Origin: Prochlorococcus marinus XMU1405
Lineage (GTDB): Bacteria > Cyanobacteriota > Cyanobacteriia > PCC-6307 > Cyanobiaceae
Reading direction: 5' to 3'
Length of the DNA: 64,000 nt
Assembly: GCF_017696275.1 (NCBI RefSeq)
Contig: NZ_JAAORF010000001.1
Span: forward strand, 1-64,000
Shown here: positions 45,522 through 56,279 of the stretch, one piece after another
How positions within the stretch are numbered: the stretch's first letter is position 1
How the letters are laid out: every line of letters begins with the position of its first letter
Translations under genes and position numbers: made by a program
Notes under the pieces: generated by a model
The model's database searches: none
What the model was told of the DNA's origin: nothing
Seen by the model: only the letters and a program-made list of their open reading frames with translations

Positions 45522-48182
45522 ATGACATCTCAATTAATTAAAAAAATAGTTACTGGAGATGAGATAAGAAATGCTTTTTTAAAATTTTACAGTGAAAAAT
45601 TACATAAAATCATTCCAAGTGCATCTTTGATTCCAGATGACCCTACGGTTATGCTCACAATTGCTGGAATGCTACCTTTTAAACCAGTTTTTTTAGGTTT
45701 AAAAGAAAGACCATCAAAAAGGGCTACATCTAGCCAAAAGTGCATCAGAACAAACGATATAGAAAACGTTGGAGTTACAGCTAGACATCACACTTTTTTT
45801 GAAATGCTTGGTAATTTCTCTTTTGGAGATTATTTTAAACGAGAGGCTATTCAATGGGCTTGGGAATTAGTTACTAATATTTATCAACTTTCTGTTGAAA
45901 ATATAATTGTGAGTGTTTTTCACGAAGACGAAGAGTCTGCAAAAATTTGGAGAGATGAAATTGGTATTCATCCAGATAGGATAGTCAAACTAGGTGAGGA
46001 AGATAATTTTTGGTCATCTGGCAAAACAGGTCCATGTGGACCTTGTTCAGAACTTTATTATGATTTTCATCCTGAAAAGGGTCTGCAGAATATTGATCTA
46101 GAAGATGGAGATCGTTTTATTGAATTTTATAATCTTGTTTTTATGCAATATAATCGTGATCCTAATGGAAAATTGACAGATCTAAAATGTAAAAATATTG
46201 ATACAGGAATGGGTCTTGAAAGGATGGCTCAAATACTGCAAAAAAAGCAAAATAATTATGAGACAGATTTAATTTTTCCTATTATTCAAAAAATTTGTGA
46301 GATTGCAAATATTGATTATTTTTCTTCAGATGATAAAAACAAAATTTCTTTAAAAATCATTGGTGATCATACAAGAGCTGTTATTCATTTAATTTCTGAT
46401 GGAGTATCAGCAAGTAATCTTGGTAGGGGATATATATTAAGAAGGCTTATTAGAAGAATGGTCAGACATGGCAGATTATTAGGTATAACAAATGAATTTT
46501 TACCTCATATTGCTACTGTCGGAATTAACTTAATGCAAAATAATTATCCTGATTTAAAAAATAATAATGATTTAATTTTGAATGAGATAAAAATTGAAGA
46601 AATAAGATTTAGGGAAACTCTTGAAAGAGGAGAGAAATTGCTAGATGATTTAATTTCTTCAGGTCAGAAATTAATTTCTGGTTTTAAAGCTTTTGAACTT
46701 TATGATACTTATGGATTTCCTCTAGAACTTACTGTAGAAATTGCTGAAGAACATAGTATCAGTGTTGATGTAAAGGGTTTTGAAAAAGAAATGAATGTAC
46801 AAAAAGAGAGAGCTAAAGCTGCTTCAAGCAATATTGATTTGACATTAGAGGGATCATTAGAGCGAGAAATAGATCTTTTTAACAAAACTGTTTTTAATGG
46901 TTATAAGTCACTCCTTTCGGAAGCTGAAATAAAGGGTATATTCTTGGATTCAACATTAGTTAAGGAAGCATATGAAGGTCAGAAAGTTTTAATTGTTCTT
47001 GATCAGACAACTTTTTATGGAGAATCTGGCGGGCAAGTTGGTGATATTGGAACGATATTTTCAAACGATGTTGAGGTCTTGGTTGATAATGTCATGCGAA
47101 AGAAAAATGTTTTTTTACATTATGGAACGATCAAAAAAGGAAAATTAACTATTGGACAAAAAGTTAAGACTAATGTTAGCTCCTCTAATAGAGCTAAGGC
47201 TGCTGCAAATCATACAGCTACTCATTTATTACAATCTGCACTTAAATCAGTTATTAATGAAAGTGTTGGACAGAAAGGTTCATTAGTAGCCTTTAATAAA
47301 TTACGATTTGACTTTAATTCCTCTAATCCTATTTCTAAAGATCAAATTTCTAAGATTGAGACTTTAGTTAACTCTTGGATTATGGAAAATCATGCCCTAG
47401 AAATAAAAAATATGTCCAAGAGTGAGGCTCTTGAAAAGGGCGCAGTCGCCATGTTTGGAGAAAAATATGATGATGAAGTGCGCGTCGTTAATGTACCAGG
47501 AGTTTCAATGGAACTTTGTGGTGGCACACATGTTAAAACTACATCCGAATTAGGTTCTTTCAAAATAATTAGTGAGGAAGGAATCTCAGCTGGAGTCAGA
47601 AGAATCGAAGCATTATCAGGCCAATCAGCATTAGACTATTTCAGTGATAGAAATGCATTAGTAAACCAACTAAGTGATTTGTTAAAAGCAAATCCTAATC
47701 AACTTTTTGAAAGGGTTAATAATTTGCAAGCAGAGCTTATTAATAAGAATAAAGAGATACAAAAAATGAAAGATGAAATTGCATATTTTAAATGCTCTTC
47801 TATAAAATCATCCGCAGAAATAGTAAATTCTTTTTCAATTTTAGTAAATCAGATTGATGGCTTAGATGGGAATTCTTTGCAATCTGCAGCACTTAATTTA
47901 ACTTCTCATTTAGGAAATAAAGCAATAGTGATTCTTGGGGGAATACCAAATCCAGAAAATAGAAAGTTATTATTTGTAGTTTCTTTAGGTGATGATGTAG
48001 TAAAAATAGGATTGCATGCAGGTAAATTAATTAATGAGATTGCAAGAATTTGTTCAGGAGGTGGAGGAGGAAAGCCTAACTTTGCTCAAGCAGGTGCTAA
48101 AGATATTGATAAGTTAAGTGATGCTTTAGATTATGCTAAAAATTATTTGCAAAAAACATTAGCTAATCATTCTGATAAATAA
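45522..48182 (+). CDS. alaS: alanyl-tRNA synthetase
   Basis: AlaRS charges tRNA-Ala. The class II catalytic core occupies the N-terminal 250 residues ([47 protein letters not shown]). The editing domain has the zinc-binding HTATHLLQ near residues 564-571 and CGGTH near 665-669. The C-terminal C-Ala domain ends with [18 protein letters not shown]. Length (886 aa) is standard. The 3' end overlaps the convergent speA gene by 16 bp, leaving no intergenic terminator. Confidence 0.97.
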   Translation: MTSQLIKKIVTGDEIRNAFLKFYSEKLHKIIPSASLIPDDPTVMLTIAGMLPFKPVFLGLKERPSKRATSSQKCIRTNDIENVGVTARHHTFFEMLGNFSFGDYFKREAIQWAWELVTNIYQLSVENIIVSVFHEDEESAKIWRDEIGIHPDRIVKLGEEDNFWSSGKTGPCGPCSELYYDFHPEKGLQNIDLEDGDRFIEFYNLVFMQYNRDPNGKLTDLKCKNIDTGMGLERMAQILQKKQNNYETDLIFPIIQKICEIANIDYFSSDDKNKISLKIIGDHTRAVIHLISDGVSASNLGRGYILRRLIRRMVRHGRLLGITNEFLPHIATVGINLMQNNYPDLKNNNDLILNEIKIEEIRFRETLERGEKLLDDLISSGQKLISGFKAFELYDTYGFPLELTVEIAEEHSISVDVKGFEKEMNVQKERAKAASSNIDLTLEGSLEREIDLFNKTVFNGYKSLLSEAEIKGIFLDSTLVKEAYEGQKVLIVLDQTTFYGESGGQVGDIGTIFSNDVEVLVDNVMRKKNVFLHYGTIKKGKLTIGQKVKTNVSSSNRAKAAANHTATHLLQSALKSVINESVGQKGSLVAFNKLRFDFNSSNPISKDQISKIETLVNSWIMENHALEIKNMSKSEALEKGAVAMFGEKYDDEVRVVNVPGVSMELCGGTHVKTTSELGSFKIISEEGISAGVRRIEALSGQSALDYFSDRNALVNQLSDLLKANPNQLFERVNNLQAELINKNKEIQKMKDEIAYFKCSSIKSSAEIVNSFSILVNQIDGLDGNSLQSAALNLTSHLGNKAIVILGGIPNPENRKLLFVVSLGDDVVKIGLHAGKLINEIARICSGGGGGKPNFAQAGAKDIDKLSDALDYAKNYLQKTLANHSDK

Positions 48183-50113
48183 CTACTTTTTCTGAGACTA
48201 ATTTCGATTTGATCCATTAATTTCCTTGATTCTTCAATAGTTAATTTTTTTTGATCAATTGCTGATTCAGTATTAATTCTTATAGATTCAACCAAAGAAG
48301 CTGAACTGTAATCTAATAATTGTAAAATTTCAGATTTACTGTCCTCTTTAATAATATTTCTGACCTTATATGAATTATCTTGATTTATGTCTATATGAAC
48401 AATGTTGGTATTGCCAAATAAATTGTGCAAGTTTCCTAATGCTTCTTGATATGCTCCAGTCATAAAAATTCCAATTAGGTAATCTTTATTTTCTTCTGGC
48501 TTATGCAAATTTAGTAGTGATTTAATTTTTCCATTATCAATAAAATTGTTTAGTTTCCCATCTGAATCACAAGTTAAATCTGCAAAGTTGCCTTTGCAGA
48601 ACGGCTCCTCTAAGTGCCTATGTATTGGTACTATTGGAAAAATCTGATTTATTGCCCAGCTATCAGGAATAGATTTAAAGATAGATAAATTTGCATAATA
48701 AGTTGATGCAAGAGTTTCTGTAATTTCAGATAAATCAGGGTGATTGATTTCATCATTATTCAGGTTATTAGAAATTTCTTTTGCACAAGCCCAAGTAAGT
48801 TCTTCGGCATAAGCTCTTTCTGCCAAACTTAAAAATCCTAATCTAAAAGCAACTAAGCAATCTTCTTTAAACTTTTTTGCATCATTCCATAGTTCAATTA
48901 TTTGAGATAAATTTATTTTTTTATTTTTAAGTTTTTTTAATTCATAGAAAGTATCAAGTAAATTTGAAATTATTAATTGTTGATTTTTTTTATCAAAAAT
49001 TTGTAGTTTGGAACTGACATGACTTGTTCCTAAGACATTAAAAATTAGAACTGAACAATGACTAATTATTGCTCTTCCACTTTCTGAGATTATGGTTGGA
49101 TGCTTGATATTATTTAATTCACATGAATCCTTAATAGTTGCAATTACATCGTTAGCATAATTTTGGAGAGAATAATTAGTAGAAGTGTTGGAGGAGGTTT
49201 TAGTTCCATCAAAATCTATTCCTAATCCACCCCCAACGTCGATATATTGCATTGGGGCTCCTAGTTTGCATAGTTCAACATATATTTGACTCGCTTCTTG
49301 TAATGCGTCTTTGATCACAGCAATATCACTTATTTGACTGCCTATATGAAAATGGAGCAATTTCATTTCGTTGATAAGATTTGCTTCTTTTAGTTCTTTT
49401 ATTGTCAACATAATTTCTGGGATTGATAATCCAAATTTGGAATTATCTCCAATAGATTTACCCCACCTACCACTACTTTTACTTGATAACTTTGCTCTAA
49501 TTCCTATCAATGGAGTCGCGTTAAGTTCTTGAACTGCTTGAATAATTCTTTTTACCTCGTCTCGTTGTTCAATAACTATTATTGGATTTTTGCCGAGTTT
49601 TCTGGCCAAAGTAGCAATCTCAATATATTTTTTATCTTTATATCCGTTGCATATTAATAATGAATTTTGGTTTTCAAGAAGTGCAAGGCCAATTAATAGT
49701 TCTGATTTACTTCCTACTTCTAAACCAAAATTCCATTGGCTACCAAACTCTATTATCTTTTCTAGGACATTTTTCTGTTGATTACATTTGACAGGAAAAA
49801 CGCCTTGATAAATGTTCTTATATTTATAGGTTTTTATTGCTTTTAAAAAAGAGTCATGTAATGCATCTATTCGATCTTTCAAGATATCATTAAATCTTAT
49901 GATTAATGGAGGATTTATTTCTCTACTCTTAAGTTCTTTGACAAGCTTAAAAAGATCAATCTTATTTTCAGATTTTATATCTTTAGTTACTGATATATTT
50001 CCTTTGGAATTTATAGAAAAATATTTATCTCCCCATTTGTCTATGTTATAAGTCGAAATACTATCTTCAATAGTCCAAATATTCTTTAATTTTTTCGGCT
50101 CAAAATTGGTCAA
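48167..50113 (-). CDS. speA: biosynthetic arginine decarboxylase
   Basis: SpeA decarboxylates arginine to agmatine, the entry to polyamine synthesis in cyanobacteria. The 648-aa length fits the biosynthetic SpeA family (about 630-660). The N-terminal PLP barrel has the Lys in [15 protein letters not shown]. Later motifs are [27 protein letters not shown] and the C-terminal active-site region [18 protein letters not shown]. It is a lone minus-strand gene, overlapping alaS at its 3' end, with a 122-bp gap to ndk. Confidence 0.95.
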   Translation of the reverse strand: MTNFEPKKLKNIWTIEDSISTYNIDKWGDKYFSINSKGNISVTKDIKSENKIDLFKLVKELKSREINPPLIIRFNDILKDRIDALHDSFLKAIKTYKYKNIYQGVFPVKCNQQKNVLEKIIEFGSQWNFGLEVGSKSELLIGLALLENQNSLLICNGYKDKKYIEIATLARKLGKNPIIVIEQRDEVKRIIQAVQELNATPLIGIRAKLSSKSSGRWGKSIGDNSKFGLSIPEIMLTIKELKEANLINEMKLLHFHIGSQISDIAVIKDALQEASQIYVELCKLGAPMQYIDVGGGLGIDFDGTKTSSNTSTNYSLQNYANDVIATIKDSCELNNIKHPTIISESGRAIISHCSVLIFNVLGTSHVSSKLQIFDKKNQQLIISNLLDTFYELKKLKNKKINLSQIIELWNDAKKFKEDCLVAFRLGFLSLAERAYAEELTWACAKEISNNLNNDEINHPDLSEITETLASTYYANLSIFKSIPDSWAINQIFPIVPIHRHLEEPFCKGNFADLTCDSDGKLNNFIDNGKIKSLLNLHKPEENKDYLIGIFMTGAYQEALGNLHNLFGNTNIVHIDINQDNSYKVRNIIKEDSKSEILQLLDYSSASLVESIRINTESAIDQKKLTIEESRKLMDQIEISLRKSSYLSE

Positions 50114-50235
50114 TTTATTTCTTAGTGATTAATAAATGTTTTTGAAAATAACTTAAAACAATATCTTTTATTTTAATGATTACTTGCCAAGTTACCACCC
50201 AAAAGTTGAATATACATAGAGTGATTATTAACTAA

Positions 50236-50694
50236 ATGACTAAAGAGAGAACCTTTATTGCAATTAAACCAGATGGAGTTCAAAGAGGATATGTTTCTGA
50301 GATTATTGGCAGATTTGAAAAAAAAGGATTTAAATTGGTTGGATTAAAGCAATTAATTCCTTCAAAAGAACTTGCTCAAAATCATTATGGTGTACATAGA
50401 GAAAGACCCTTTTTTGGTGATTTAGTAGACTTTATTTCAAGCGGCCCTGTTGTAGCAATGGTGTGGGAAGGCGAAGGAGTTATTTTGAGTGCTAGAAAAC
50501 TAATAGGTGCAACAAAACCTCTGGAAGCAGAGCCTGGAACAATTAGAGGCGATTTAGCTATTGATATTGGGAGGAATATTATTCATGGTTCTGATGGAGA
50601 AGATACAGCAAAATTTGAAATTGATCTATGGTTTAACGAAGAGGAATTATGTCAGTGGGAAACTTCTGATTCGCAATGGCGATCTGAAAATTAA
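50236..50694 (+). CDS. ndk: nucleoside-diphosphate kinase
   Basis: Ndk equilibrates nucleoside di- and triphosphates with a phosphohistidine intermediate. The active-site motif NIIHGSDG (catalytic His at about 116) and the start [20 protein letters not shown] are canonical. The 152-aa length is typical of the hexameric enzyme. It is a single gene, divergent from speA, and its stop is 3 bp from the convergent thiO stop. Confidence 0.97.
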   Translation: MTKERTFIAIKPDGVQRGYVSEIIGRFEKKGFKLVGLKQLIPSKELAQNHYGVHRERPFFGDLVDFISSGPVVAMVWEGEGVILSARKLIGATKPLEAEPGTIRGDLAIDIGRNIIHGSDGEDTAKFEIDLWFNEEELCQWETSDSQWRSEN

Positions 50695-50697
50695 AAT

Positions 50698-51807
50698 TTA
50701 AATCGCAAATCTATCTAAACTAAATTTTTCTAAAAAGCTTTTCTCTATTTCTTTGAGATTTTTATTTTGAACTATTTTCAAAAGAAGATCACTCGTTATT
50801 GCAGAAAATAAAACTCCATTTCTGTAATGTCCTGTAGCTATATAAAGATTTTCAATTTTTGATTTTCCAATTATTGGTTTTAGATCTGGTGTGCAAGGTC
50901 TAAAGCCCCACCAATGTTCCATTTGTGGCCAATTAATAGCTTCTGGCAATAAAGAGCGAATGCCTTCTTGCAGTTGTTTTATTCCATTAGGAGTATTACC
51001 TTGATTAAATTTTGAATCTTTTTCAACTGTCGCTCCAACTATAATAAGTCCATCATCACGGGGAACTAGATAAGTTTTTGGACCAAAAATAACCCTTTTC
51101 AAAAAATTTGTTGGACCTTGTATTGATAGCATTTGTCCCTTTACAGGAAAGACTGGAATCTTATTAAAAATTTTTTTACTCCACGCACCGCTGCATATAA
51201 TTGCTTTTTCGCAGTTAATTTTTTTTATTTCCCCAGTGGCACATAAAACTGTTGCACCTGTAATTTTGTTTTTTTCGAATGTCAAATCCTCTACTTCTGA
51301 TCCCTCTTGAAATTCGACTCCATTCAAGGAGCATGCTCTCTCAAGAGCACGCATCAGTTTTCTTCGGTTATCTATTTGACCATCTTGCTCAAAAAGTAAA
51401 CCATGTTTCCAAATAGAATTCATTCCATTGATTTCTGTTTGAAGATCTTTGTGATTTAAATATTTTCCATATTCATAAGTGGGAAACTTTTCAAGATCTT
51501 CTTTGTTTTTAAAAGGAACTACTATGCCACATTTTTTTAAACCGCATTTAATATTACTATCTTGTTCAATACTTCGTATCCACTTTGGAATTAGATTTTG
51601 ACTTTCTTGGCCAAATTTTAGTAATTCATCTTCGAGCCCTTCGGCATGAGTAGCTAACATTCCTGCAGCAACAAATCCAGCCGATTCATTTCTGTTTTTG
51701 CTTAAAACTAAAACTTTGAAGTTATTTCTAGAAAATTCATAAGCAATAGATAAACCCAAAAGTCCGCCTCCAATTATTAATATTGAATTTTTGGTTTCTT
51801 GTGCCAT
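50698..51807 (-). CDS. thiO: FAD-dependent glycine/D-amino-acid oxidase (ThiO-like)
   Basis: The protein starts with the FAD motif IIGGGLLGLSIAYEFSR. DAAO-superfamily signatures are VVLCATG-like GATVLCATGE, CSGAWSKKIF, PVKGQML, VPRDDGLIIVGATVE and the C-terminal GHYRNGVLFS (FAD contact). In cyanobacteria such ThiO-type oxidases make iminoglycine for the thiamine thiazole ring. The 369-aa length matches plain ThiO, without the ThiG fusion seen in some cyanobacteria. ThiG is not nearby. Substrate is inferred, so the symbol is tentative. It is divergent from gatB. Confidence 0.85.
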   Translation of the reverse strand: MAQETKNSILIIGGGLLGLSIAYEFSRNNFKVLVLSKNRNESAGFVAAGMLATHAEGLEDELLKFGQESQNLIPKWIRSIEQDSNIKCGLKKCGIVVPFKNKEDLEKFPTYEYGKYLNHKDLQTEINGMNSIWKHGLLFEQDGQIDNRRKLMRALERACSLNGVEFQEGSEVEDLTFEKNKITGATVLCATGEIKKINCEKAIICSGAWSKKIFNKIPVFPVKGQMLSIQGPTNFLKRVIFGPKTYLVPRDDGLIIVGATVEKDSKFNQGNTPNGIKQLQEGIRSLLPEAINWPQMEHWWGFRPCTPDLKPIIGKSKIENLYIATGHYRNGVLFSAITSDLLLKIVQNKNLKEIEKSFLEKFSLDRFAI

Positions 51808-51886
51808 TTAAAAATTAATATTTTTATTTGTGTTTTGGTCCTCTTTTCCTTTATATCCAATAATATTAATAAAGAGACTTTTAATA

Positions 51887-53359
51887 ATGAACAATTTGGA
51901 ATCTTGGGAAGCTGTGATTGGTTTGGAAACTCATGTACAGCTTAATACGAAAAGTAAAATATTCACATCTGCGTCAACAGCTTTTGGTGATGCACCTAAT
52001 ACCCATATAGATCCTGTAGTTTGTGGGTTGCCAGGAACTCTTCCAGTTCTGAATGAGACCGTTCTTGAGTATGCTGTAAAAACTTCTTTAGCATTAAATT
52101 TAAACGTTGCAGAACATTGTAAATTTGATAGAAAACAATATTTTTATCCTGATCTTCCTAAAAATTATCAAATTTCACAATTTGATGAGCCACTAGCTGA
52201 AAATGGTTGGTTAGAGGTTGAAATAATTGAAAAGGACAAAGAACCTTATATCAAAAAAATTGGTATAGAAAGGCTACATATGGAAGAAGACGCTGGAAAA
52301 CTAGTCCATTCAGGAAGTGATAGATTAGCTGGGTCTAAGTATTCTTTAGTTGATTACAATCGTGCCGGAATAGCACTTTGTGAGATTGTAAGTAAACCAG
52401 ATATTCGATCAGGTAAAGAGGCATCTGAATATGCTTCAGAGATTAGAAGAACAGTTAGATATCTAGGGGTATCAGACGGAAATATGCAAGAGGGTTCATT
52501 ACGCTGCGATGTCAATATTTCAGTTAGAAAAGGACCTAATGCTCCTTTTGGTACCAAAGTGGAAATAAAAAATATGAATTCATTTTCTGCAATTCAAAAG
52601 GCTTGTGATTATGAAATAGCCAGACAAATAGAAGTTTATGAAAATGGAGGAAAAATTTTCCAAGAAACAAGGTTATGGGATGAAGCTAAGCAATTAACGA
52701 AAAGTATGAGATTAAAAGAAGGTAGCAGTGACTATAGATATTTTCCTGATCCTGACTTAGGTCCAATTGAAATAACAAAAGCCCAACAAGAAATATGGTT
52801 TAAAGAACTACCAGAATTACCTTCAAAGAAAAGATATAAATACATAAGTCAATTTGGGTTGTCTGCATATGATGCAAGGGTAATTTCTGATGAAATAAGC
52901 ATGGCAAACTTTTTTGAAGAAACAGTAGCAAATGGTGCTGAGGCTAAACTAGCTTCAAATTGGGTAACAAGTGATATTGTGGGCTATTTAAAATCAAACA
53001 AACTAAGTTTTAGTGAATTAAAGCTTAGTCCTGCAAATCTTGCTGAAATGATTAACATGATTTCAAAAAATATAATTAGTGGAAAAATTGCAAAAGAAAT
53101 TTTACCTGAACTTATTCAAAAAAATATTTCCCCGAAAAAATTAGTTGAAGAAAAAGGGTTGGCAATGATATCTGATTCTTCAAGTATTTCACCAATAATT
53201 GATGCACTTATAAATGAACATCCAAATGAAGTTCAAGCATTTAAAAATGGCAAAACTAAGTTACTTGGTTTTTTTGTTGGTCAACTTATGAAAAGAACAA
53301 AAGGTAAAGCTGACCCTAAACTCGCAAATAAACTTCTTATGGAAAAATTAAATAGCTAA
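51887..53359 (+). CDS. gatB: aspartyl/glutamyl-tRNA amidotransferase subunit B
   Basis: GatB is the kinase/transamidase-coupling subunit of GatCAB, converting Glu-tRNA-Gln to Gln-tRNA-Gln. I choose ATG 51887 (MNNLESWEAVIGLETHVQL) over TTG/ATG frames from 51830, because EAVIGLETHVQL is the usual N-terminus. The resulting 490 aa is standard. Motifs include CGLPGTLPVLN, RKQYFYPDLPKNYQISQ, LHMEEDAGKLVH, SLVDYNRAGIALCEIVSKPDIRS (membrane-free signature) and a YqeY-like tail. It neighbours thiO divergently and coaE convergently (3 bp apart). Confidence 0.96.
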   Translation: MNNLESWEAVIGLETHVQLNTKSKIFTSASTAFGDAPNTHIDPVVCGLPGTLPVLNETVLEYAVKTSLALNLNVAEHCKFDRKQYFYPDLPKNYQISQFDEPLAENGWLEVEIIEKDKEPYIKKIGIERLHMEEDAGKLVHSGSDRLAGSKYSLVDYNRAGIALCEIVSKPDIRSGKEASEYASEIRRTVRYLGVSDGNMQEGSLRCDVNISVRKGPNAPFGTKVEIKNMNSFSAIQKACDYEIARQIEVYENGGKIFQETRLWDEAKQLTKSMRLKEGSSDYRYFPDPDLGPIEITKAQQEIWFKELPELPSKKRYKYISQFGLSAYDARVISDEISMANFFEETVANGAEAKLASNWVTSDIVGYLKSNKLSFSELKLSPANLAEMINMISKNIISGKIAKEILPELIQKNISPKKLVEEKGLAMISDSSSISPIIDALINEHPNEVQAFKNGKTKLLGFFVGQLMKRTKGKADPKLANKLLMEKLNS

Positions 53360-53362
53360 AGC

Positions 53363-53980
53363 TTAAAGAAGCTCTTTTATCGTATTGATCCATTTATTTT
53401 GATCATCCGAATTCTCTAAAATAATATCTGAGAGTTTTCTTTTTTCTTCAAAACTTAATTGAAAATTTATCAATTCATATGCTTCTTTTTCGCTAATTTT
53501 ATCTCTTGTGATAAGTCTGTTTTTTTGTATTTCTTTAGGACATTTAACTAACCATATTTCAGTGCAAATATCTTCAAATTTTGCTTCAAACAATAATGGA
53601 ATAACCAATATTATAGTTTGATTATTTCTGTATTGACTGCATTCTTTTATCATTCTTTCTTTAATTAAGGGGTGAAGTAGTTTTTCAATCCATTCCTTGC
53701 TTGCTGAATGTTTAAAAATAATGTTCCTTAAAAGTTTTCTGTCTATTTCCCTTGCTGAATTACTTTTATTATCAATAATTTTATTTCCAAAATAATCTAA
53801 AATTTTCTTATATCCATATGTGTTTGGTTTGATTAATTCTCTTGAAAAATGATCTGCATCTAATATTGGTATGTTTTTATGTTTTCTTATGTAATTAGTT
53901 ATGGTTGTCTTCCCACTTGCAATACCTCCTGTTAAACCAATCCTTCTTTGGTTGTTTTTTAATTTTTGAAGAATATCCAT
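53363..53980 (-). CDS. coaE: dephospho-CoA kinase
   Basis: CoaE phosphorylates dephospho-CoA in the last step of CoA synthesis. The P-loop GLTGGIASGKTTITNYI and DADHFSRELI are family signatures. LVIPLLFEAKFEDICTEIWLV is the CoA-binding segment. The 205-aa length is normal. It is a single gene, convergent with gatB and divergent from argJ across 76 bp. Confidence 0.95.
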   Translation of the reverse strand: MDILQKLKNNQRRIGLTGGIASGKTTITNYIRKHKNIPILDADHFSRELIKPNTYGYKKILDYFGNKIIDNKSNSAREIDRKLLRNIIFKHSASKEWIEKLLHPLIKERMIKECSQYRNNQTIILVIPLLFEAKFEDICTEIWLVKCPKEIQKNRLITRDKISEKEAYELINFQLSFEEKRKLSDIILENSDDQNKWINTIKELL

Positions 53981-54056
53981 ATAATTAATAATAATCTAAT
54001 TACTTAGTTTCTTTAGTATTAAAGAGTAGTTAGTATGAATTAAAATACCAAAAAGT

Positions 54057-55295
54057 TTGAGCCAGTTAGATTCCAATTGGTCGTTTGCTGATGACAGTAA
54101 GGTAACACCCAAGGGGTTTCTTTTTGCTGGGATATCTGCTGGTTTAAAAGCTTCTAATAAAAAAGATTTAGCACTAATACTCGCTCCAGAAGGAAGTATT
54201 TTTAGTGGGATGTTTACTCAATCAATAGTTCGAGCTTCTTGTGTGGATATTTGTGAGCAAAGGATTAAAACAACTTCAGGTTTTGGAAGAGCAATACTAA
54301 TTAATTCTGGTCAAGCAAATGCATGTACAGGAAATCTTGGTATTCAACATTTTCAAATTGCTACAGGAAAGATTGCGGAACTTTTAGGAATAAAAGAAGA
54401 AGAAGTTTTAATGTGCTCAACTGGTGTAATTGGTGTTCCAATACAAATAAATGATTTAGTAAAAAATTTACCGAATTTAGTTAGTGATTTAAAAAGTATT
54501 AATTTTAAAAATGCAGCAGAAGCAATTTTAACTACTGATTTGACTTTGAAAAAAGTGTCAATAGAGACGATTATTCAAGGTAGAAAAATAAAAATAGCAG
54601 GATTTGCAAAAGGTTCAGGAATGATTTACCCCAACATGGCTACAATGCTTGCTTTTCTAACCTGTGATGCGGGTATTCAAAAAGAAGAATGGGACAAAAT
54701 GATTGCTATTGCGGTTCAAAAATCTTTTAATGCAATATCAGTTGATGGAGAGACAAGCACAAATGATTCTTTTGTTGGAATAAATGCAGGAGAGAAAATT
54801 GAAAAAAGGTTTTTTCCAATTATCCAACAAGGGATTGATATTGTATGTCAGAACTTGGCAAAAAATATTGCAAGGGATGGAGAGGGAGCAAATTGTTTAT
54901 TAGAAGTTTTGGTTCAAGGAGCAAAAAATACAGATGATGCAATTATGCTCGCGAAATCTATTTGTAATTCTGCCTTGGTAAAAACTGCGATACATGGTTG
55001 TGATCCAAATTGGGGACGAATCATTTCTGCTGCAGGTAATTCTGGAGTTAAATTTAGTTTAAATGAGGTTGACTTGTATATAGGAAACGCCCACATTTTG
55101 GAAAAAGGCAAGTTAAATAAATATGATCCACAAAAAGTCACAGACTATATTAAGTCCAGAATGAAAGGTAGATATTTGGTAGATGATATTGTAAAAATTA
55201 TGATTAATCTAAATTCTGGCGAATCGAAAGGCACAGCTTGGGGGTGCGATCTTTCTAAAAAATATGTTGAAATAAATAGCGAATATACTACTTAA
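54057..55295 (+). CDS. argJ: glutamate N-acetyltransferase ArgJ (bifunctional ornithine acetyltransferase)
   Basis: ArgJ recycles the acetyl group from N-acetylornithine to glutamate. It is made as a precursor that cleaves itself at the ATML site, visible as IYPNMATMLAFLTCD, giving alpha and beta chains with Thr as the nucleophile. NSGQANACTG, VDGETSTNDSF and GCDPNWGRI are further signatures. Length (412 aa) fits. The start is TTG at 54057 (reads MSQLDSNW). The stop overlaps the convergent 80-residue membrane-protein gene by 8 bp. Confidence 0.96.
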   Translation: MSQLDSNWSFADDSKVTPKGFLFAGISAGLKASNKKDLALILAPEGSIFSGMFTQSIVRASCVDICEQRIKTTSGFGRAILINSGQANACTGNLGIQHFQIATGKIAELLGIKEEEVLMCSTGVIGVPIQINDLVKNLPNLVSDLKSINFKNAAEAILTTDLTLKKVSIETIIQGRKIKIAGFAKGSGMIYPNMATMLAFLTCDAGIQKEEWDKMIAIAVQKSFNAISVDGETSTNDSFVGINAGEKIEKRFFPIIQQGIDIVCQNLAKNIARDGEGANCLLEVLVQGAKNTDDAIMLAKSICNSALVKTAIHGCDPNWGRIISAAGNSGVKFSLNEVDLYIGNAHILEKGKLNKYDPQKVTDYIKSRMKGRYLVDDIVKIMINLNSGESKGTAWGCDLSKKYVEINSEYTT

Positions 55296-55530
55296 GTTTT
55301 AGTAAATCTAATGGTAGATATTCATTCATATAAAGAAACAGTATTGTTAAAGTTCCAATTACAGAGCCTAAAAAACCTCCAAAAAAATTAACTAATAATC
55401 CAGATTGTCTAATTATTGCTTCTTCGTTTTTTTCTTCTTCAAAATTAGGAGAATCAACTACTTTTAAGCGCTTATTTGTTGTTGGTTGTTTAAGTTGTTG
55501 GTGTCGGATGAGGGCTTCGAAATCAGGCAT
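55288..55530 (-). CDS. small single-helix membrane protein coupled to ParA-like gene
   Basis: From ATG 55530 (MPDFEALIRHQQ) the product is 80 aa. A cytosolic-looking charged part (LIRHQQLKQPTTNKRLKVVDSPNFEEEKNEEAIIRQ) leads into one membrane helix (LLVNFFGGFLGSVIGTLTILFLYM), and it ends in LDLLKLK. The frame extends upstream to 55554, but that part has no support. Its start overlaps the ParA-like gene by 67 bp, so translation is coupled. It may anchor the ATPase to a membrane (inference). It overlaps argJ by 8 bp. Confidence 0.75.
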   Translation of the reverse strand: MPDFEALIRHQQLKQPTTNKRLKVVDSPNFEEEKNEEAIIRQSGLLVNFFGGFLGSVIGTLTILFLYMNEYLPLDLLKLK

Positions 55531-56135
55531 GGAATTTGTGAGGCAATTGAACAATAAGCAGACCAGCCCGTCATTCGACGAGGATCTGATCTACCTAAAT
55601 CGTCTACAGCTTCAAATACAGCATTCCCCGAGGCTTCTGCTTTATCAAATGCTGAAAGCAAGGGTATAAATGTATCAAAAACATATAAACCAAAATTTTC
55701 TAGAGCTGCTTTGGCTTGTTGCGCTGCTTTTTGCTGTCTAAAATCAACTTTTACTATTACTACAGCATGGTTAACTTTTAAGTTGCTTAATAAATTAGCT
55801 AGTTCAACAGTTAATTCTACTGATCTTGCTTTTGCAGTTGTAGGTAAGATAACTAAATCTGAACCATACGCCAAGTGTTTAAGTTCTTCTTGATCACTGC
55901 TAGCCTGGCCATCAGTTATTACAATCTCTGATGATCTTGATGCTTTAGCAGCTGAACTGACGGGGAAAACTGGAAATGAAAGATTGCCTCTTGATGCGTA
56001 TGCTAAAGCAGATCTATTCTTGTCGGCATCGACTATGCAAACTTTTTTACCTTCAGAATGCCAAACACTAGCAAGGTGAATACTTGTACAGGTCTTGGCT
56101 ACCCCCCCTTTTTGTCCGCAAACGGTAATGAACAA
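55464..56135 (-). CDS. ParA/MinD-superfamily ATPase
   Basis: The 223-aa protein is a deviant Walker-A ATPase: MFITVCGQKGGVAKTCTSIHLA with K9 and K14, typical of ParA/McdA-like partition proteins. CIVDADKNRSALAYA is the switch I region, SDLVILPTTAKARSVELTVELANLL follows, and the C-terminal tail (SKPSSDTNNLNNQQQISA) is disordered. No ParB gene lies nearby. The only partner visible is the overlapping small membrane protein. Cargo could be chromosome, carboxysome or membrane complex; unknown. Confidence 0.9.
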   Translation of the reverse strand: MFITVCGQKGGVAKTCTSIHLASVWHSEGKKVCIVDADKNRSALAYASRGNLSFPVFPVSSAAKASRSSEIVITDGQASSDQEELKHLAYGSDLVILPTTAKARSVELTVELANLLSNLKVNHAVVIVKVDFRQQKAAQQAKAALENFGLYVFDTFIPLLSAFDKAEASGNAVFEAVDDLGRSDPRRMTGWSAYCSIASQIPCLISKPSSDTNNLNNQQQISA

Positions 56136-56279
56136 TTTTTTATTTTTATTTCTCTTACTTTGGAGAATAATTTCCTAATGTCAAGAGAAATTGATTTTTA
56201 ATGCTTTAAAACTTATTTTTTGAAATATTTTAAAGAAGTTAATATTTTTAGATAACCTAATAAAGTTCTTTATTTAAAT

